From Acetobacter orientalis (GTDB lineage Bacteria; Pseudomonadota; Alphaproteobacteria; Acetobacterales; Acetobacteraceae), in the NCBI RefSeq assembly GCF_000963965.1, contig NZ_BAMX01000024.1:186001-250000 (forward strand): 64,000 nt of DNA. The letters are read 5' to 3'. A program made the translations under genes and the position numbers. This document shows positions 43,862 to 58,219 of the stretch, piece after piece. The first letter of the stretch is position 1. Every line of letters starts with the position of its first letter. The notes under the pieces were generated by a model that saw nothing but the letters and a program-made list of their open reading frames with translations, was not told the origin of the DNA and ran no database searches.

Positions 43862-44344
43862 TTAGTCTTGGGCGTTATAGTCTCCAGATTGGCCGCCGCT
43901 TTTGTGCTTTAGGCTAATGTTAGAAATGCACATTCCCCGGTCAACTGCCTTACACATGTCATACAATGTCAGCGCCGCAGCAGAGACAGCGGTTAGAGCT
44001 TCCATCTCAACGCCTGTAGGCCCTGTTGTAACAACAGTTGCAGTAATCTCAATGCAGTTATCCGCAGGAGACAGGTCTAGTTTGACACTGCTTAAAGCTA
44101 AGGGATGGCATAAAGGTATGAGATCAGAGGTTTTTTTTGCTGCCATAATGCCAGCAAGGCGAGCTGTTGCCAGAACATCACCTTTTGGTGCGCTGCCAGA
44201 AACAATCATGGCGAGCGTATCTGGCAACATATTAATGCGACCATACGCAACTGCTGTACGTTTGGTCGCGGGTTTGGCAGACACATCAACCATGTGTGCG
44301 TGACCGGCACTGGTTAGGTGCGTAAGCTGCTTGGTGGTAGGCAC
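43862..44344 (-). CDS. moaC: Cyclic pyranopterin monophosphate synthase MoaC
   Basis: 160 residues. It has [35 protein letters not shown] and [27 protein letters not shown], the core of the MoaC family. It makes cPMP in molybdenum cofactor synthesis. It lies 3 bases after trpC on the same strand; I see no other mo gene in the window. Confidence 0.95.
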   Translation of the reverse strand: MPTTKQLTHLTSAGHAHMVDVSAKPATKRTAVAYGRINMLPDTLAMIVSGSAPKGDVLATARLAGIMAAKKTSDLIPLCHPLALSSVKLDLSPADNCIEITATVVTTGPTGVEMEALTAVSAAALTLYDMCKAVDRGMCISNISLKHKSGGQSGDYNAQD

Positions 44345-44347
44345 AGG

Positions 44348-45220
44348 TTAGGCTTTGCCCAAAAGTACTCGTGCTGCTTGCCCTGGGTCTGGCTGGCGGA
44401 GCAAAGATTCTCCAACCAAAAAGCCGGTTGCCCCGATTGCTGCTAAGTTGGTCACGTCATCATGGGTTTTAATGCCGCTTTCGGAAACAATAATACGGTC
44501 TGGCGGCACCAGGGGGGCAAGCTCACGTGTTGCGGCAAGATCTGTCTTTAATGTCTTGAGATTACGGTTATTAATCCCAATCAAAAAAGTATCGAGCGCT
44601 AAGGCACGGTTGAGTTCTTCTTCATCATGCACTTCAACCAGCACGTCCATTTCAAGGCCTTTAGCGTGGTCAACGAGTGCTAACGCTTCTTCGTCTTGTA
44701 AAATGGCCATAATGAGCAAAATGCAGTCTGCACCGATCATGCGGCTTTCGTAAACCTGCCACGGGTCAAGAATAAAGTCTTTGCGGAGCACGGGCAAAGA
44801 GCAGGCTGCACGGGCTATTTGCAGGTCTTCATTTTGCCCATGAAAGCAAGAGCTTTCAGTCAACACAGAAAGGCAAGCCGCACCTGCTTGCTCATACCCT
44901 AGTGCAATTTTGGCCGGGTCGTAATGCTCTTGTAAAATACCAGCAGAGGGAGATGCTTTCTTGATTTCGGCTATCAACCCAATGGAGCGGTCTGCTGCTT
45001 TTTCTTTTAAAGCACGACCAAAGCCACGCGGGGCATCTTTTACTTCTTGTGCACGCGCCGTAATTTCTTTGAGCGGCAGCAATGTTGACCGATGCTCAAC
45101 CTCAACCCGTGTACGGGCGCAAATACGGGAGAGAACATCGGGCAGTTCTTCTGCGCGAATGCACGTGTCCACCTCAGAAATGCCAGTATTGGACGAAGTG
45201 GGTATTTCGTTCATGATCAT
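44348..45220 (-). CDS. trpC: Indole-3-glycerol-phosphate synthase
   Basis: 290 residues, a TIM barrel. It shows LIAEIKKASPSAGIL with the catalytic lysine and the VLRKDFILDPWQVYESRMIGAD block, IGINNRNLKTL and VSESGI. It closes the indole ring from CdRP. It starts at ATGATCATG overlapping the trpD stop. A second ATG two codons in (45214) has AGGA at 5 bases and may be the true start. Confidence 0.96.
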   Translation of the reverse strand: MIMNEIPTSSNTGISEVDTCIRAEELPDVLSRICARTRVEVEHRSTLLPLKEITARAQEVKDAPRGFGRALKEKAADRSIGLIAEIKKASPSAGILQEHYDPAKIALGYEQAGAACLSVLTESSCFHGQNEDLQIARAACSLPVLRKDFILDPWQVYESRMIGADCILLIMAILQDEEALALVDHAKGLEMDVLVEVHDEEELNRALALDTFLIGINNRNLKTLKTDLAATRELAPLVPPDRIIVSESGIKTHDDVTNLAAIGATGFLVGESLLRQPDPGQAARVLLGKA

Positions 45221-46329
45221 CCTGTTACGTTTGGAGCATGCGCATCAGAAGATGCTGTACGCAAACCAGTCAGCACTGCCAAGGCAGAACCATCGTCAAG
45301 CGGGCGAGAGACGGCTGCAACACTTTCTTTTAATGCTGCGGGGTCAATCTCAGCCCCTCGTAAAAGAGAAACGCGGCCTGCAACGTGCAATGCGCATGCC
45401 GCATTAAAAACAACTGTATCACGGTATGCGCCAGTAGCGCCACTCAGAAGCTCAAGAAGCGCTTGAGCATTATAGGCGGGGTCAGCCCCGACAATGGCAG
45501 AAATGGGGTGCGCGGGTAGCCCTGCCATCTCAGGTTCGAGCGTAAAGTTATTCTTTCTACCATCTTCAAACGCAACAACTTGGGTTGGGCCTGCAAGCGT
45601 TATTTCATCAATACCTTGGCTTTGCCCTACAGGCAGGCCACAAACAGCCCACACGCGCTCAGAGCCGAGTTGTGCGAGCACATCAACAATATCGTTGAGC
45701 CACGCTTCAGCAAAGACACCTATGAGCTGCCGCTTAACCTGTGCCGGGTTGATAAGTGGCCCCACCAGATTAAATAGCGTGCGTATACCCAAGGCTTTTC
45801 GGACGGGTGCTGCGTGGCGCATAGCTGGGTGATGATGGGGGGCTGCCAAAAAAGCAATATGGTGCGTTTTGAGCTGCTCAGAGAGGATTAGTGGGTCTGC
45901 ATGTAGTGGCACCCCTAATGCGCCGAGCACATCAGATGCGCCTGTGCGAGACGATACTGCCCTGTTGCCATGTTTGGCAACGGGCACCCCGAGGGCAGCA
46001 AGCACAAATGCGGTTGCGGTAGAAACATTAAGGGTGCCGTAATGGTCTCCTCCTGTGCCGCAGACATCTATCGTACCAGTGGGCACATTGGGTATAGAAA
46101 TCATGCGGCTGCGTAGGGCCGTTACAGCTCCAAGCAGTTCATCCCTGCCCTCACCTTGCATGCGCAATGCGGTCAGAAAAGCGGCAATTTGTTCGTTCGG
46201 TATTGCACCGTCCATAATAAGCCCAAAGGCTTGTGCCGTTTCAGGCAGGCTAAGGCGTGAGCCAGCGCAAAGTGTATTTAAAAAGGGTGTAAGGCCATGA
46301 CCAGCCTGAGGGGGGGCAGCTAGGGTCAT
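45217..46329 (-). CDS. trpD: Anthranilate phosphoribosyltransferase
   Basis: 370 residues. It has the phosphoribosyl-pyrophosphate loops CGTGGDHYGTLNVST and KHGNRAVSSRTGASDVLGALG, with HHPAMRHAAPVRKALGIRTLFNLVGPLINPA following. It transfers the ribose phosphate group to anthranilate. It lies 4 bases after trpG and couples to trpC. Confidence 0.95.
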   Translation of the reverse strand: MTLAAPPQAGHGLTPFLNTLCAGSRLSLPETAQAFGLIMDGAIPNEQIAAFLTALRMQGEGRDELLGAVTALRSRMISIPNVPTGTIDVCGTGGDHYGTLNVSTATAFVLAALGVPVAKHGNRAVSSRTGASDVLGALGVPLHADPLILSEQLKTHHIAFLAAPHHHPAMRHAAPVRKALGIRTLFNLVGPLINPAQVKRQLIGVFAEAWLNDIVDVLAQLGSERVWAVCGLPVGQSQGIDEITLAGPTQVVAFEDGRKNNFTLEPEMAGLPAHPISAIVGADPAYNAQALLELLSGATGAYRDTVVFNAACALHVAGRVSLLRGAEIDPAALKESVAAVSRPLDDGSALAVLTGLRTASSDAHAPNVTG

Positions 46330-46333
46330 GGGT

Positions 46334-46930
46334 TTAAAGAGCTAACTGTTCAGACGTCCAGTTGCGGGCATGCGTCAAAAAATTTTTAAGCAGGTCATGA
46401 CCGTGTTCTGACGCAATGCTTTCTGGGTGAAATTGTACGCCTGAAATGGGATATTCTTTATGGCAAACCCCCATTATCACGCCGTCTTCCGTCCAGGCTG
46501 TTACATCCAAACATTCAGGAATACTGCCCGGTTCCAGTGTTAGGCTATGGTAGCGTGTAGCTTGTAGTGGGTTAGGCAGGCCTGCAAAGACATCGGTATT
46601 TTTATGGAAAACCGGGCTGACCTTGCCATGCACAGGCGTTGGTGCCCGTACAACTTTTGCGCCAAATACTTGCCCAATAGCCTGATGACCCAAGCAAACA
46701 CCAAATACCGGAATTTTGCCTGCTGCTGCGTGTATCACATCACAGCAAATTCCTGCTTCAGTGGGGGAACACGGGCCGGGCGAAAGAACAATGGCCTCAG
46801 GGGCCAAGTCCAACACATCGGCAGCGCTCAGGGCATCGTTACGATAAACCTGACATTCCTCTCCTAATTCACCAAGGTAGTGAACCAGATTGAAGGTAAA
46901 ACTGTCATAATTGTCTATCAGCAGGATCAT
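46334..46930 (-). CDS. trpG: Anthranilate/aminodeoxychorismate synthase glutamine amidotransferase
   Basis: 198 residues. A class I glutamine amidotransferase with the N-terminal [19 protein letters not shown], catalytic cysteine in [10 protein letters not shown] and HPES. The location between trpE and trpD makes TrpG the primary role; such subunits often also serve PabB in folate synthesis. Confidence 0.94.
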   Translation of the reverse strand: MILLIDNYDSFTFNLVHYLGELGEECQVYRNDALSAADVLDLAPEAIVLSPGPCSPTEAGICCDVIHAAAGKIPVFGVCLGHQAIGQVFGAKVVRAPTPVHGKVSPVFHKNTDVFAGLPNPLQATRYHSLTLEPGSIPECLDVTAWTEDGVIMGVCHKEYPISGVQFHPESIASEHGHDLLKNFLTHARNWTSEQLAL

Positions 46931-46986
46931 GGCGATATGATGACCTTGTGTTGCCTTGTCGTCAAATGCTGTTTGTGTGCCACGGG

Positions 46987-48525
46987 TTACTGGCGGCTTC
47001 TGGCTTGCTTTATAGCAGCCTCTGCTGCTCTAAATACCGCACGGGCTTTGTGCTGTGTTTCTTCGTGCTCTGCCTCTGGCACGCTGTCAGCTACAACGCC
47101 ACAGCCTGCTTGCACGTGCATAACGCCGTCTTTTACGACAGCCATGCGTAGGCCAATGCACGTGTCCATATCACCGTCTGCGCCAAAGTACCCAATGCAG
47201 CCTGCGTAGGTTGCGCGCCGTGTACGCTCAACTTCATCAATAATTTCCATGGCACGAATTTTTGGCGCACCAGTAAGAGTGCCAGCAGGAAAAGCTGCGA
47301 CAAGGGCGTCTAGGGCATCAAATTCCGGGCGGATCATGCCTTCAACGTTGGACGAAATATGCATGACATGGCTAAAGCGCTCGACCACAAAGCGCTCTGT
47401 AACGTGCACAGTGCCGGGTTGGCAGACACGGCCAACGTCATTGCGGCCCAAATCAATCAGCATAAGATGCTCGGCCAGTTCTTTCTGGTCGTTCAGCAGG
47501 TCTTGCTCAAGCTGGAGGTCTTCTTCCGCGCTACGTCCCCTTGGGCGTGTGCCAGCAAGTGGGCGCACAGTCATTTTGCCGTCTCGTAGTCTTACCAGAA
47601 TTTCTGGAGAGGAGCCGACAAGAGAGAAGTTCCCAAAATCAAGGTGGAACAGAAATGGTGCGGGGTTGATACGCCGCAAGGAGCGGTACAAATCCAGAGA
47701 TGGTAGCGGGAAAGCTGTTGAGAACCGTTGACTGGGTACAACCTGAAACGCATCGCCTGCGGCAATATAATCTTGAATGCGTTCTACCGCTTGGCAAAAC
47801 TCTGCTTTGCTGAAAGTGGAGATGGGTTCAGCAAATGGTGGGCACAGTTTTTTTGGCTCAGGTTGAACCGGTAGGCTACCGTTTAAGCAGCCACGTGCAG
47901 CGTGCAATAATGTTTGGGCATCATCCCATGCAGCTTGTGCCGTTTGAGTGGCATTGGGGCGAATGGTGGCTGCCAGAATTAACTCATCACTTACAGAATC
48001 AAATACGGCAAACAGACCGGGCCGCATCAAAATCGCCTCGGGTAGATTGAGGTCATCTTCTGGTGCGTTGGGTAGGCGCTCCATTTGGCGCACCATATCG
48101 TACCCAAGGTAGCCAAAAATACCGGCAATCATGGGGGGGAGCCCTGTGGGGAGAGCTACTTTGGCCCCTTCAATAAGCTGCCGGAGTGACTGCAAGGCTG
48201 GCCCAGTTTGTGGCTGTTGCGTGCTACCGGGGTTTTCGGGGGTTTGTTGTATACTCACCTGCCCCGCGTGGCATGCCCAAATAAGATCTGGCTTGAGAGC
48301 AATGACCGAATACCGCCCCCGAGAGACGCCTCCTTCTACGCTTTCCAGAAGCAGTGTGTGCTTGTTGCTAGCTGCGTCAAGGTTGCGCAGCCGAAGATAG
48401 GCAGAAACTGGGGTAAGAAGATCGGCTGCTTCGACTGTAAAGACTACGGATGCCTTTCCTGCGTTCCAATTAGCTTCAATATCTTGGAAAGAGGGGCTGG
48501 CTTGTAGGCGGGCATGAACACTCAT
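46987..48525 (-). CDS. trpE: Anthranilate synthase component I
   Basis: 512 residues, usual length. It contains the LLESVEGG-type feedback-binding start, the chorismate-binding core with [30 protein letters not shown] and the late [15 protein letters not shown]. It makes anthranilate with TrpG. Its ATG overlaps the ppiD stop (48522-48525), leaving no space for a trp leader directly upstream. Confidence 0.96.
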   Translation of the reverse strand: MSVHARLQASPSFQDIEANWNAGKASVVFTVEAADLLTPVSAYLRLRNLDAASNKHTLLLESVEGGVSRGRYSVIALKPDLIWACHAGQVSIQQTPENPGSTQQPQTGPALQSLRQLIEGAKVALPTGLPPMIAGIFGYLGYDMVRQMERLPNAPEDDLNLPEAILMRPGLFAVFDSVSDELILAATIRPNATQTAQAAWDDAQTLLHAARGCLNGSLPVQPEPKKLCPPFAEPISTFSKAEFCQAVERIQDYIAAGDAFQVVPSQRFSTAFPLPSLDLYRSLRRINPAPFLFHLDFGNFSLVGSSPEILVRLRDGKMTVRPLAGTRPRGRSAEEDLQLEQDLLNDQKELAEHLMLIDLGRNDVGRVCQPGTVHVTERFVVERFSHVMHISSNVEGMIRPEFDALDALVAAFPAGTLTGAPKIRAMEIIDEVERTRRATYAGCIGYFGADGDMDTCIGLRMAVVKDGVMHVQAGCGVVADSVPEAEHEETQHKARAVFRAAEAAIKQARSRQ

Positions 48526-50438
48526 TGTGCGGACTTCCCGTCAAACCCTAAAGAGCTGAGCGTTGAGGCAACGGCGCGTTCGATAATTTTGGGCGGGTGC
48601 TGTTTTGCAAGGGCATCGACATAAGATGCCACCAGATCATCCCCCTCAGATTGGGCAATGGTGTCTTTCACGCGCTGGAAAGCAACGGGGTCTGCTGCCG
48701 GATTGGGTGTTGAGACTTTAGTGACGGTCGCCACAAAGAAATTCCCATTATCTTCAGCCATAACAGACTGCCCTGCCTGCATTTGTGGCAGGTATGCCAT
48801 AAGCTCAGCAGGAATGTCTTTGTTGGGCATGGCGCGCGAGAAAGAAAGGGTGTTGATGCTGCCTGTCGCATCAGCAGCAGACGCTAAGCCCCCTTTGGCT
48901 TTGGCATTTACATAAAGAGCTGTCGCTTTTTGGTCTGCTGCGTGTTTGCGTGCTTCTGCCTGCCACGCGGCAAGAACCTGCGCTTTGGCTTGTTCATAGC
49001 TTTGTGGGGCTGCTGGTGTAATTGCGTCAACCTGCACAGCGAACCAGCTATTATCCGGCCCTTCAACAAGGTTGGGTTGGTTGCCTTTAGAGAGAGAAAA
49101 GATTTTTTGTACCAGCGCATCGCGCAGCTTGCCGTTTGCAGGCAGTGGGGCTGGGTTACCCGCTTGCGTGTTGCCATTGGCATCTAAGGTGCCTGCGGCT
49201 GCCACTGCACCTAAATCTGCCGGAATAGAATCTAGACCGCTACCTGCAATTGTATCCTGCAGTTGGCGGCTCCGCTCACTGACAACGCTGGGAGCTTTTG
49301 CTGCACGGTATTGCTGCAAAATATCTTGTTTGGCCGTTTCAAAAGGTGTGTTGTTGGGGGGGGTAATTTTATTGACACGAAAGACCGTCCAGCCCGCTTC
49401 AGTTTTCAGTGGGCCTTGTACGGCAGAAAGAGGGGCAGCAAAAATAGCTTTGCTCAAAATTTCTGACGGAATGCCGCTGGCACGGGTGCCGGGCATGTCT
49501 ACTGCCGCGCCATTTTTTGCAGCGTTCTGCACAGTCGCCCAGTCAGCACCAGAACCCCAAAGAGTTGCGATAGATTTTGCCGCCGCTTCATCTTGTAAGG
49601 TGATGACTTGTATGTCGCGTGTTTCAGGGATGTCATAGCGTGAGCGTTGTTCGTCATAGACGCGCTTAATATCTTTATCGTCTACGGTAATGCTGCCCGC
49701 TACAGTTGCAGGTGACAGCACCACAAGCCGGGCATGGCGGTACTCAGGAGCACGGAACATCCATAGGTGGTTCGCGTAAAAGCGGCGCAGTACGGCATCA
49801 TCTGGTGTGGTGGGTGTTGCTTGTGCCGTAAACGGAATGCGCACCAAATCAACAGTGCGGGTTTGCAGGCCGTAGGCAGATAAACGGTTTGCCATGGTGG
49901 TAGAAGCGGAAGCACCTTGAGCCACAGGCTGCAACAGTGTGCGTGACGTTAAATCATCACGAATAATATTTAAAAAGCGCTGCTCGGTCAGATTATGCTC
50001 GCTTAACCGAGCATTCAGTACGGTACGGTCAAACTGGCCATTCGCCCCTTTAAAATAAGGGAGTGAAAATACCTCATCTCGCACTGCGCTGTCTGGTACA
50101 GCAATGCCTTGCCTATGTGCTGCTTCCTGCACTTCTTCTTGCCCTACTAGGCGTTGCAAAATCTGATAGGCAATTTGCTGGCGGAGTGCTGGTGGAATTT
50201 GAGAGGGGTCTGACACACCCATTTGCTTGGTAATATTCGGCAGTTCTGCCTGTAGGGCTTGAGCTAAGTCTGCTGAACCAACTTGGCCATTGCCAATTTT
50301 TGCCACCACATCGGTTTCGGTGCCCATGTAGTTCACCACATCGCCGATACCCCAACCGATAAAAGCGAGAAAAATGACTATGGCGGCAACGCGGCCTAGC
50401 CAGGACTCAACAAAAACGCGGCGGAGATAGGAGATCAT
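48522..50438 (-). CDS. PpiD-like membrane-anchored peptidyl-prolyl isomerase
   Basis: 638 residues from ATG 50438 (MISYLRRVFVESWLGR), with GGAT 9 bases upstream. A single N-terminal membrane helix (about 17-34) precedes a SurA-like N-terminal chaperone region with LQRLVGQEEVQEAAHRQGI. A central parvulin (PPIC) domain (about 240-370) and a second periplasmic helical region follow. It helps outer membrane and periplasmic proteins fold. The ppiD-trpE adjacency recurs in alphaproteobacteria. Trp codons in the longer unlikely N-terminal extension do not form a leader peptide. Confidence 0.9.
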   Translation of the reverse strand: MISYLRRVFVESWLGRVAAIVIFLAFIGWGIGDVVNYMGTETDVVAKIGNGQVGSADLAQALQAELPNITKQMGVSDPSQIPPALRQQIAYQILQRLVGQEEVQEAAHRQGIAVPDSAVRDEVFSLPYFKGANGQFDRTVLNARLSEHNLTEQRFLNIIRDDLTSRTLLQPVAQGASASTTMANRLSAYGLQTRTVDLVRIPFTAQATPTTPDDAVLRRFYANHLWMFRAPEYRHARLVVLSPATVAGSITVDDKDIKRVYDEQRSRYDIPETRDIQVITLQDEAAAKSIATLWGSGADWATVQNAAKNGAAVDMPGTRASGIPSEILSKAIFAAPLSAVQGPLKTEAGWTVFRVNKITPPNNTPFETAKQDILQQYRAAKAPSVVSERSRQLQDTIAGSGLDSIPADLGAVAAAGTLDANGNTQAGNPAPLPANGKLRDALVQKIFSLSKGNQPNLVEGPDNSWFAVQVDAITPAAPQSYEQAKAQVLAAWQAEARKHAADQKATALYVNAKAKGGLASAADATGSINTLSFSRAMPNKDIPAELMAYLPQMQAGQSVMAEDNGNFFVATVTKVSTPNPAADPVAFQRVKDTIAQSEGDDLVASYVDALAKQHPPKIIERAVASTLSSLGFDGKSAQ

Positions 50439-50530
50439 GAATGCAAAATCCGATGGAGACAGAATAGCAGGCCACGGCATACCGTGAACGCGGCACCATA
50501 AGCGCCCTATGCGCACTTGACCAGACGTAA

Positions 50531-50545
50531 GAAAGACTGTCTTTC
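50531..50545. promoter_or_regulatory. 15-base palindrome in the divergent ppiD-tpiA region
   Basis: GAAAGACTGTCTTTC is a perfect 7-1-7 inverted repeat in the 215-base space between divergent ppiD and tpiA starts. A divergent control site or operator is possible. The surrounding region has no other clear motif. Confidence 0.4.
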
Positions 50546-50653
50546 AATATCAGGACGAACAACCTTGCCCCTTACGCAGGGCTATGGTTAAGGCTTGTGC
50601 GCGTAGGCTAACGCTACGGACTGCTAAAGCGCACTATCATGAAGGAAGCAGAC

Positions 50654-51394
50654 ATGAGCAGACAGATTATAGTCGGCAATTGGAAAATGAACGGGATAAC
50701 GCGTGATTCGCGAGAGCTGGTTCAGGCCCTTCTTGATAAAGTAGATGCGAATGGCCCAGAAGTTGTGGTGTGCCCGCCCTTTACGCAATTAGCACTACTT
50801 AACCAAGCATTAGCGCCCTCACCTATCGGGCTTGGCGCACAAGACTGCCATAAAAATGTTTCTGGTGCACACACGGGTGACATTGCGCCACCAATGCTTA
50901 CAGAGCTTGGCGTTTCTCATGTTATTCTAGGCCACTCCGAGCGCCGTCAGGAGCATGGCGAGCTTGATGAAACCGTGCGCGAGAAGGCCGTTGCCGCCAG
51001 CAAAGCAGGCTTAACACCTATTGTGTGTATTGGCGAAACGGAAGATCAACGCGAAAGCGGGGATCATTTCGACACGTTAGGGTGGCAGATTAAAGGCTCT
51101 TTGCCAGACGGCTTTAACGGTATTGTGGCTTATGAGCCCATTTGGGCTATTGGTACCGGCCGCGCCGCGACCACCGATGAAATTGCCGAGACCATGACAT
51201 TTTTGCGCCAAGAGTTGGTGCGGCAGTTTGGAGAGGCTGGAAAAAACATCAAAATTCTGTATGGTGGCTCCGTTAATGACAAGAACGCGGCTTCCATTCT
51301 GTCTTTGGCAGATGTAGCAGGAGCCTTGGTTGGCGGTGCCAGTCTGAAAGCTGATGCGTTTCTTTCTATTATTGCCGCAGCCTCCGCTGCCTAA
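50654..51394 (+). CDS. tpiA: Triose-phosphate isomerase
   Basis: 246 residues from ATG 50654, with AAGGAAG 5 bases upstream; the ATG at 50639 lacks such a site. It has GNWKMNG (K11), the electrophile histidine and arginines in LGHSERR and the catalytic glutamate in AYEPIWAIGTGR, then YGGSVN near the end. It interconverts dihydroxyacetone phosphate and glyceraldehyde-3-phosphate. The tpiA-secG-pyrG order is common in alphaproteobacteria. Confidence 0.97.
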   Translation: MSRQIIVGNWKMNGITRDSRELVQALLDKVDANGPEVVVCPPFTQLALLNQALAPSPIGLGAQDCHKNVSGAHTGDIAPPMLTELGVSHVILGHSERRQEHGELDETVREKAVAASKAGLTPIVCIGETEDQRESGDHFDTLGWQIKGSLPDGFNGIVAYEPIWAIGTGRAATTDEIAETMTFLRQELVRQFGEAGKNIKILYGGSVNDKNAASILSLADVAGALVGGASLKADAFLSIIAAASAA

Positions 51395-51418
51395 ACCTAA
51401 GAGTGCCCGGAAGACATC

Positions 51419-51775
51419 ATGACTACAGCCCTGCTGATTCTGCATTTTTGTGTGACCGTAGCTTTGATTGGCACAGTGCTGATCCAGCGTAGCGAAGGGG
51501 GCGGTCTGGGTATTGGCAGCGGCGGGCAAGGCATGGGTGCTTTCATGTCTGGCCGTGGTACGGCTAACCTGCTTACCCGTAGTACTGCGGTTTTAGCTGG
51601 GCTGTTTATGCTGCTTTCTCTGGTGCTGGCCGTGTTAAACCGTGGGGCAGTAAGCGGTGCGGGGCATGACATTTTGGCTCAACCCCCAGCAGCGAGCGCA
51701 CCAGCTCAGCCCGTAACTGCGCCGATTACAACAACGCCTGCGGCACAAGCGCCGCAGCAACCAGCCCAGCACTAA
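51419..51775 (+). CDS. secG: Preprotein translocase subunit SecG
   Basis: 118 residues with two membrane helices (about 3-22 and 55-74) joined by a glycine-rich loop EGGGLGIGSGGQG and GTANLLTRST, the SecG signature. An alanine/proline/glutamine-rich tail follows. It supports SecYEG translocation. It lies between tpiA and pyrG. Confidence 0.95.
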   Translation: MTTALLILHFCVTVALIGTVLIQRSEGGGLGIGSGGQGMGAFMSGRGTANLLTRSTAVLAGLFMLLSLVLAVLNRGAVSGAGHDILAQPPAASAPAQPVTAPITTTPAAQAPQQPAQH

Positions 51776-51849
51776 ATCATTATGCGCTTTCCCTCTCTTC
51801 CCGCCTTGTTGGGTAGAGAGGGCAAATGTCTCTTTTCCTCTGCGCTTGA

Positions 51850-54383
<2,534 letters not shown>

Positions 54384-54404
54384 GGGGTATATGTGTGATT
54401 GCAC

Positions 54405-54434
54405 AAAAAAGCGGCCTAAATATGCCGCTTTTTT
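54405..54434. terminator. Bidirectional intrinsic terminator
   Basis: AAAAAAGCGGC pairs with GCCGCTTTTTT around an 8-base loop, with T-runs on both strands. It lies between the convergent kdsA and gyrB. Confidence 0.92.
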
Positions 54435-54456
54435 GTATCAGTAATCTGGGCGTCTT

Positions 54457-56934
<2,478 letters not shown>

Positions 56935-56998
56935 TTAGTAGGTTCTTATACTCCCCTAGGGCCGTAGAGGCCAGATAACCGTAGTATTTTTCTCTTTT

Positions 56999-58108
56999 TC
57001 AGGGCACGAAATGGCCGTTTTTAAGGCTTGTAAAGTGCGCCTTGCCTGCAAGAGCCTCAAATGGTGCAGGGTCTGTGCCTGTCAGAATGGTTGTTGTTTC
57101 GATGTTCTGTAAGTGTTCTAAGAGCGCATGGCGTTTTTTTTGGTCTAGATGCACAAGAGGTTCATCTAACAGTAGCATGGGTGGAGCACCTCTATACTCT
57201 GCCACTAATGTCGCATGGGCCAAGATAATGCCCAAAAGCATAGCTTTTTGCTGCCCAGTGCTGGCGGTGGCCGCCATAAGGCCTGTTTTGCAATCCGTCA
57301 GGGTAAAATCAGAGCGGTGCGTGCCCATGCATGCTCTGCCCTTTTCTCGGTCTATCATACGGTTGGCGGCGAGTGTTTCTTTGAGCCAGTCTTCTACCTC
57401 AAGGGCTGGTTTACGTTCTAATTCTGCGCCTATAGGGCATTCAAGGTGCATTAATGTTGCCGGAAACTCAGAATGTGTTGTGTGAGCAGCGTGGCAAAGA
57501 TGTTGAGCAACCTCGTTACGGGCGGCACTAATGGCAACTGCATGCCGCGCCATAGAGGCCTCTAGCCCCGCTAGCCAAACATGTTCAGTTCTGCGGGTTT
57601 GCAGCAGTTTATTACGCTGCGCCATGGCTCTGTCGTAGGCTAAGAGTTCTTTTGCGTGATATGGTGTGGTGCCCATAACCAAACGATCAAGAAAACGCCG
57701 CCGCCCTGAGGCACTTTCGCTAAAAAGTCTATCCATTTGGGGCGTAATCCAGACAGCAGAAAAAACATCTTCCGCGCTGTCTTTTTGTTTTATGGGTTTA
57801 CCATTGAGAAAATGAACACGACGCACTGTATCGTTATGCGGGGCAACACCCGTTGCGAGATCTATAATTTCATGGGTTAACTCTAGCCGAGCGGCAATGC
57901 CCCATTCAGTAGCATGATGGTGGCCGAGTTGTGTAAGCGGTGCGCGGCGTAACCCCCTGCCCGCAGTAAGCAAGGAAATGGCTTCGAGTAGGTTAGTTTT
58001 TCCGCTACCGTTCTCACCTGTCAGTACGACAAGTGCGCCCTCTGGTTCCCATACTAGGCGTTGATAATTGCGGAATTGCGTAAGGGTGAGCTTACAAAGC
58101 CGGAGCAT
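56999..58108 (-). CDS. recF: DNA replication and repair protein RecF
   Basis: 369 residues from ATG 58108; a GTG at 58120 adds four residues, and neither has a strong ribosome-binding site. The Walker A GENGSGKTNLLEA (31-38 core) and the ABC-type STGQQKAMLLGIILAHA signature and LLLDEPLVHLD Walker B are present. It loads RecA at gaps with RecO and RecR. A terminator separates it from dnaN. Confidence 0.95.
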   Translation of the reverse strand: MLRLCKLTLTQFRNYQRLVWEPEGALVVLTGENGSGKTNLLEAISLLTAGRGLRRAPLTQLGHHHATEWGIAARLELTHEIIDLATGVAPHNDTVRRVHFLNGKPIKQKDSAEDVFSAVWITPQMDRLFSESASGRRRFLDRLVMGTTPYHAKELLAYDRAMAQRNKLLQTRRTEHVWLAGLEASMARHAVAISAARNEVAQHLCHAAHTTHSEFPATLMHLECPIGAELERKPALEVEDWLKETLAANRMIDREKGRACMGTHRSDFTLTDCKTGLMAATASTGQQKAMLLGIILAHATLVAEYRGAPPMLLLDEPLVHLDQKKRHALLEHLQNIETTTILTGTDPAPFEALAGKAHFTSLKNGHFVP

Positions 58109-58155
58109 AAAAACCGGCACAAAATAAAAAAATTACAAAAGCAGAAAGTCGTAAG

Positions 58156-58197
58156 AAAAAATTACGGGCCGTTAGGCGTACTGCAATCGGCCCGTAA
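58156..58197 (-). terminator. Intrinsic terminator after dnaN
   Basis: On the minus strand TTACGGGCCG and CGGCCCGTAA form a 10-bp stem followed by TTTTTT. recF therefore probably has its own promoter in the short gap or depends on readthrough. Confidence 0.85.
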
Positions 58198-58219
58198 AAA
58201 GAAATCATACGCTTATAAG

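Noticed and set aside
50439-50516. Trp-containing N-terminal extension of ppiD as a trp leader peptide
   Set aside because: Only two separated Trp codons, in frame with ppiD, no tandem Trp run and no terminator/antiterminator pair.
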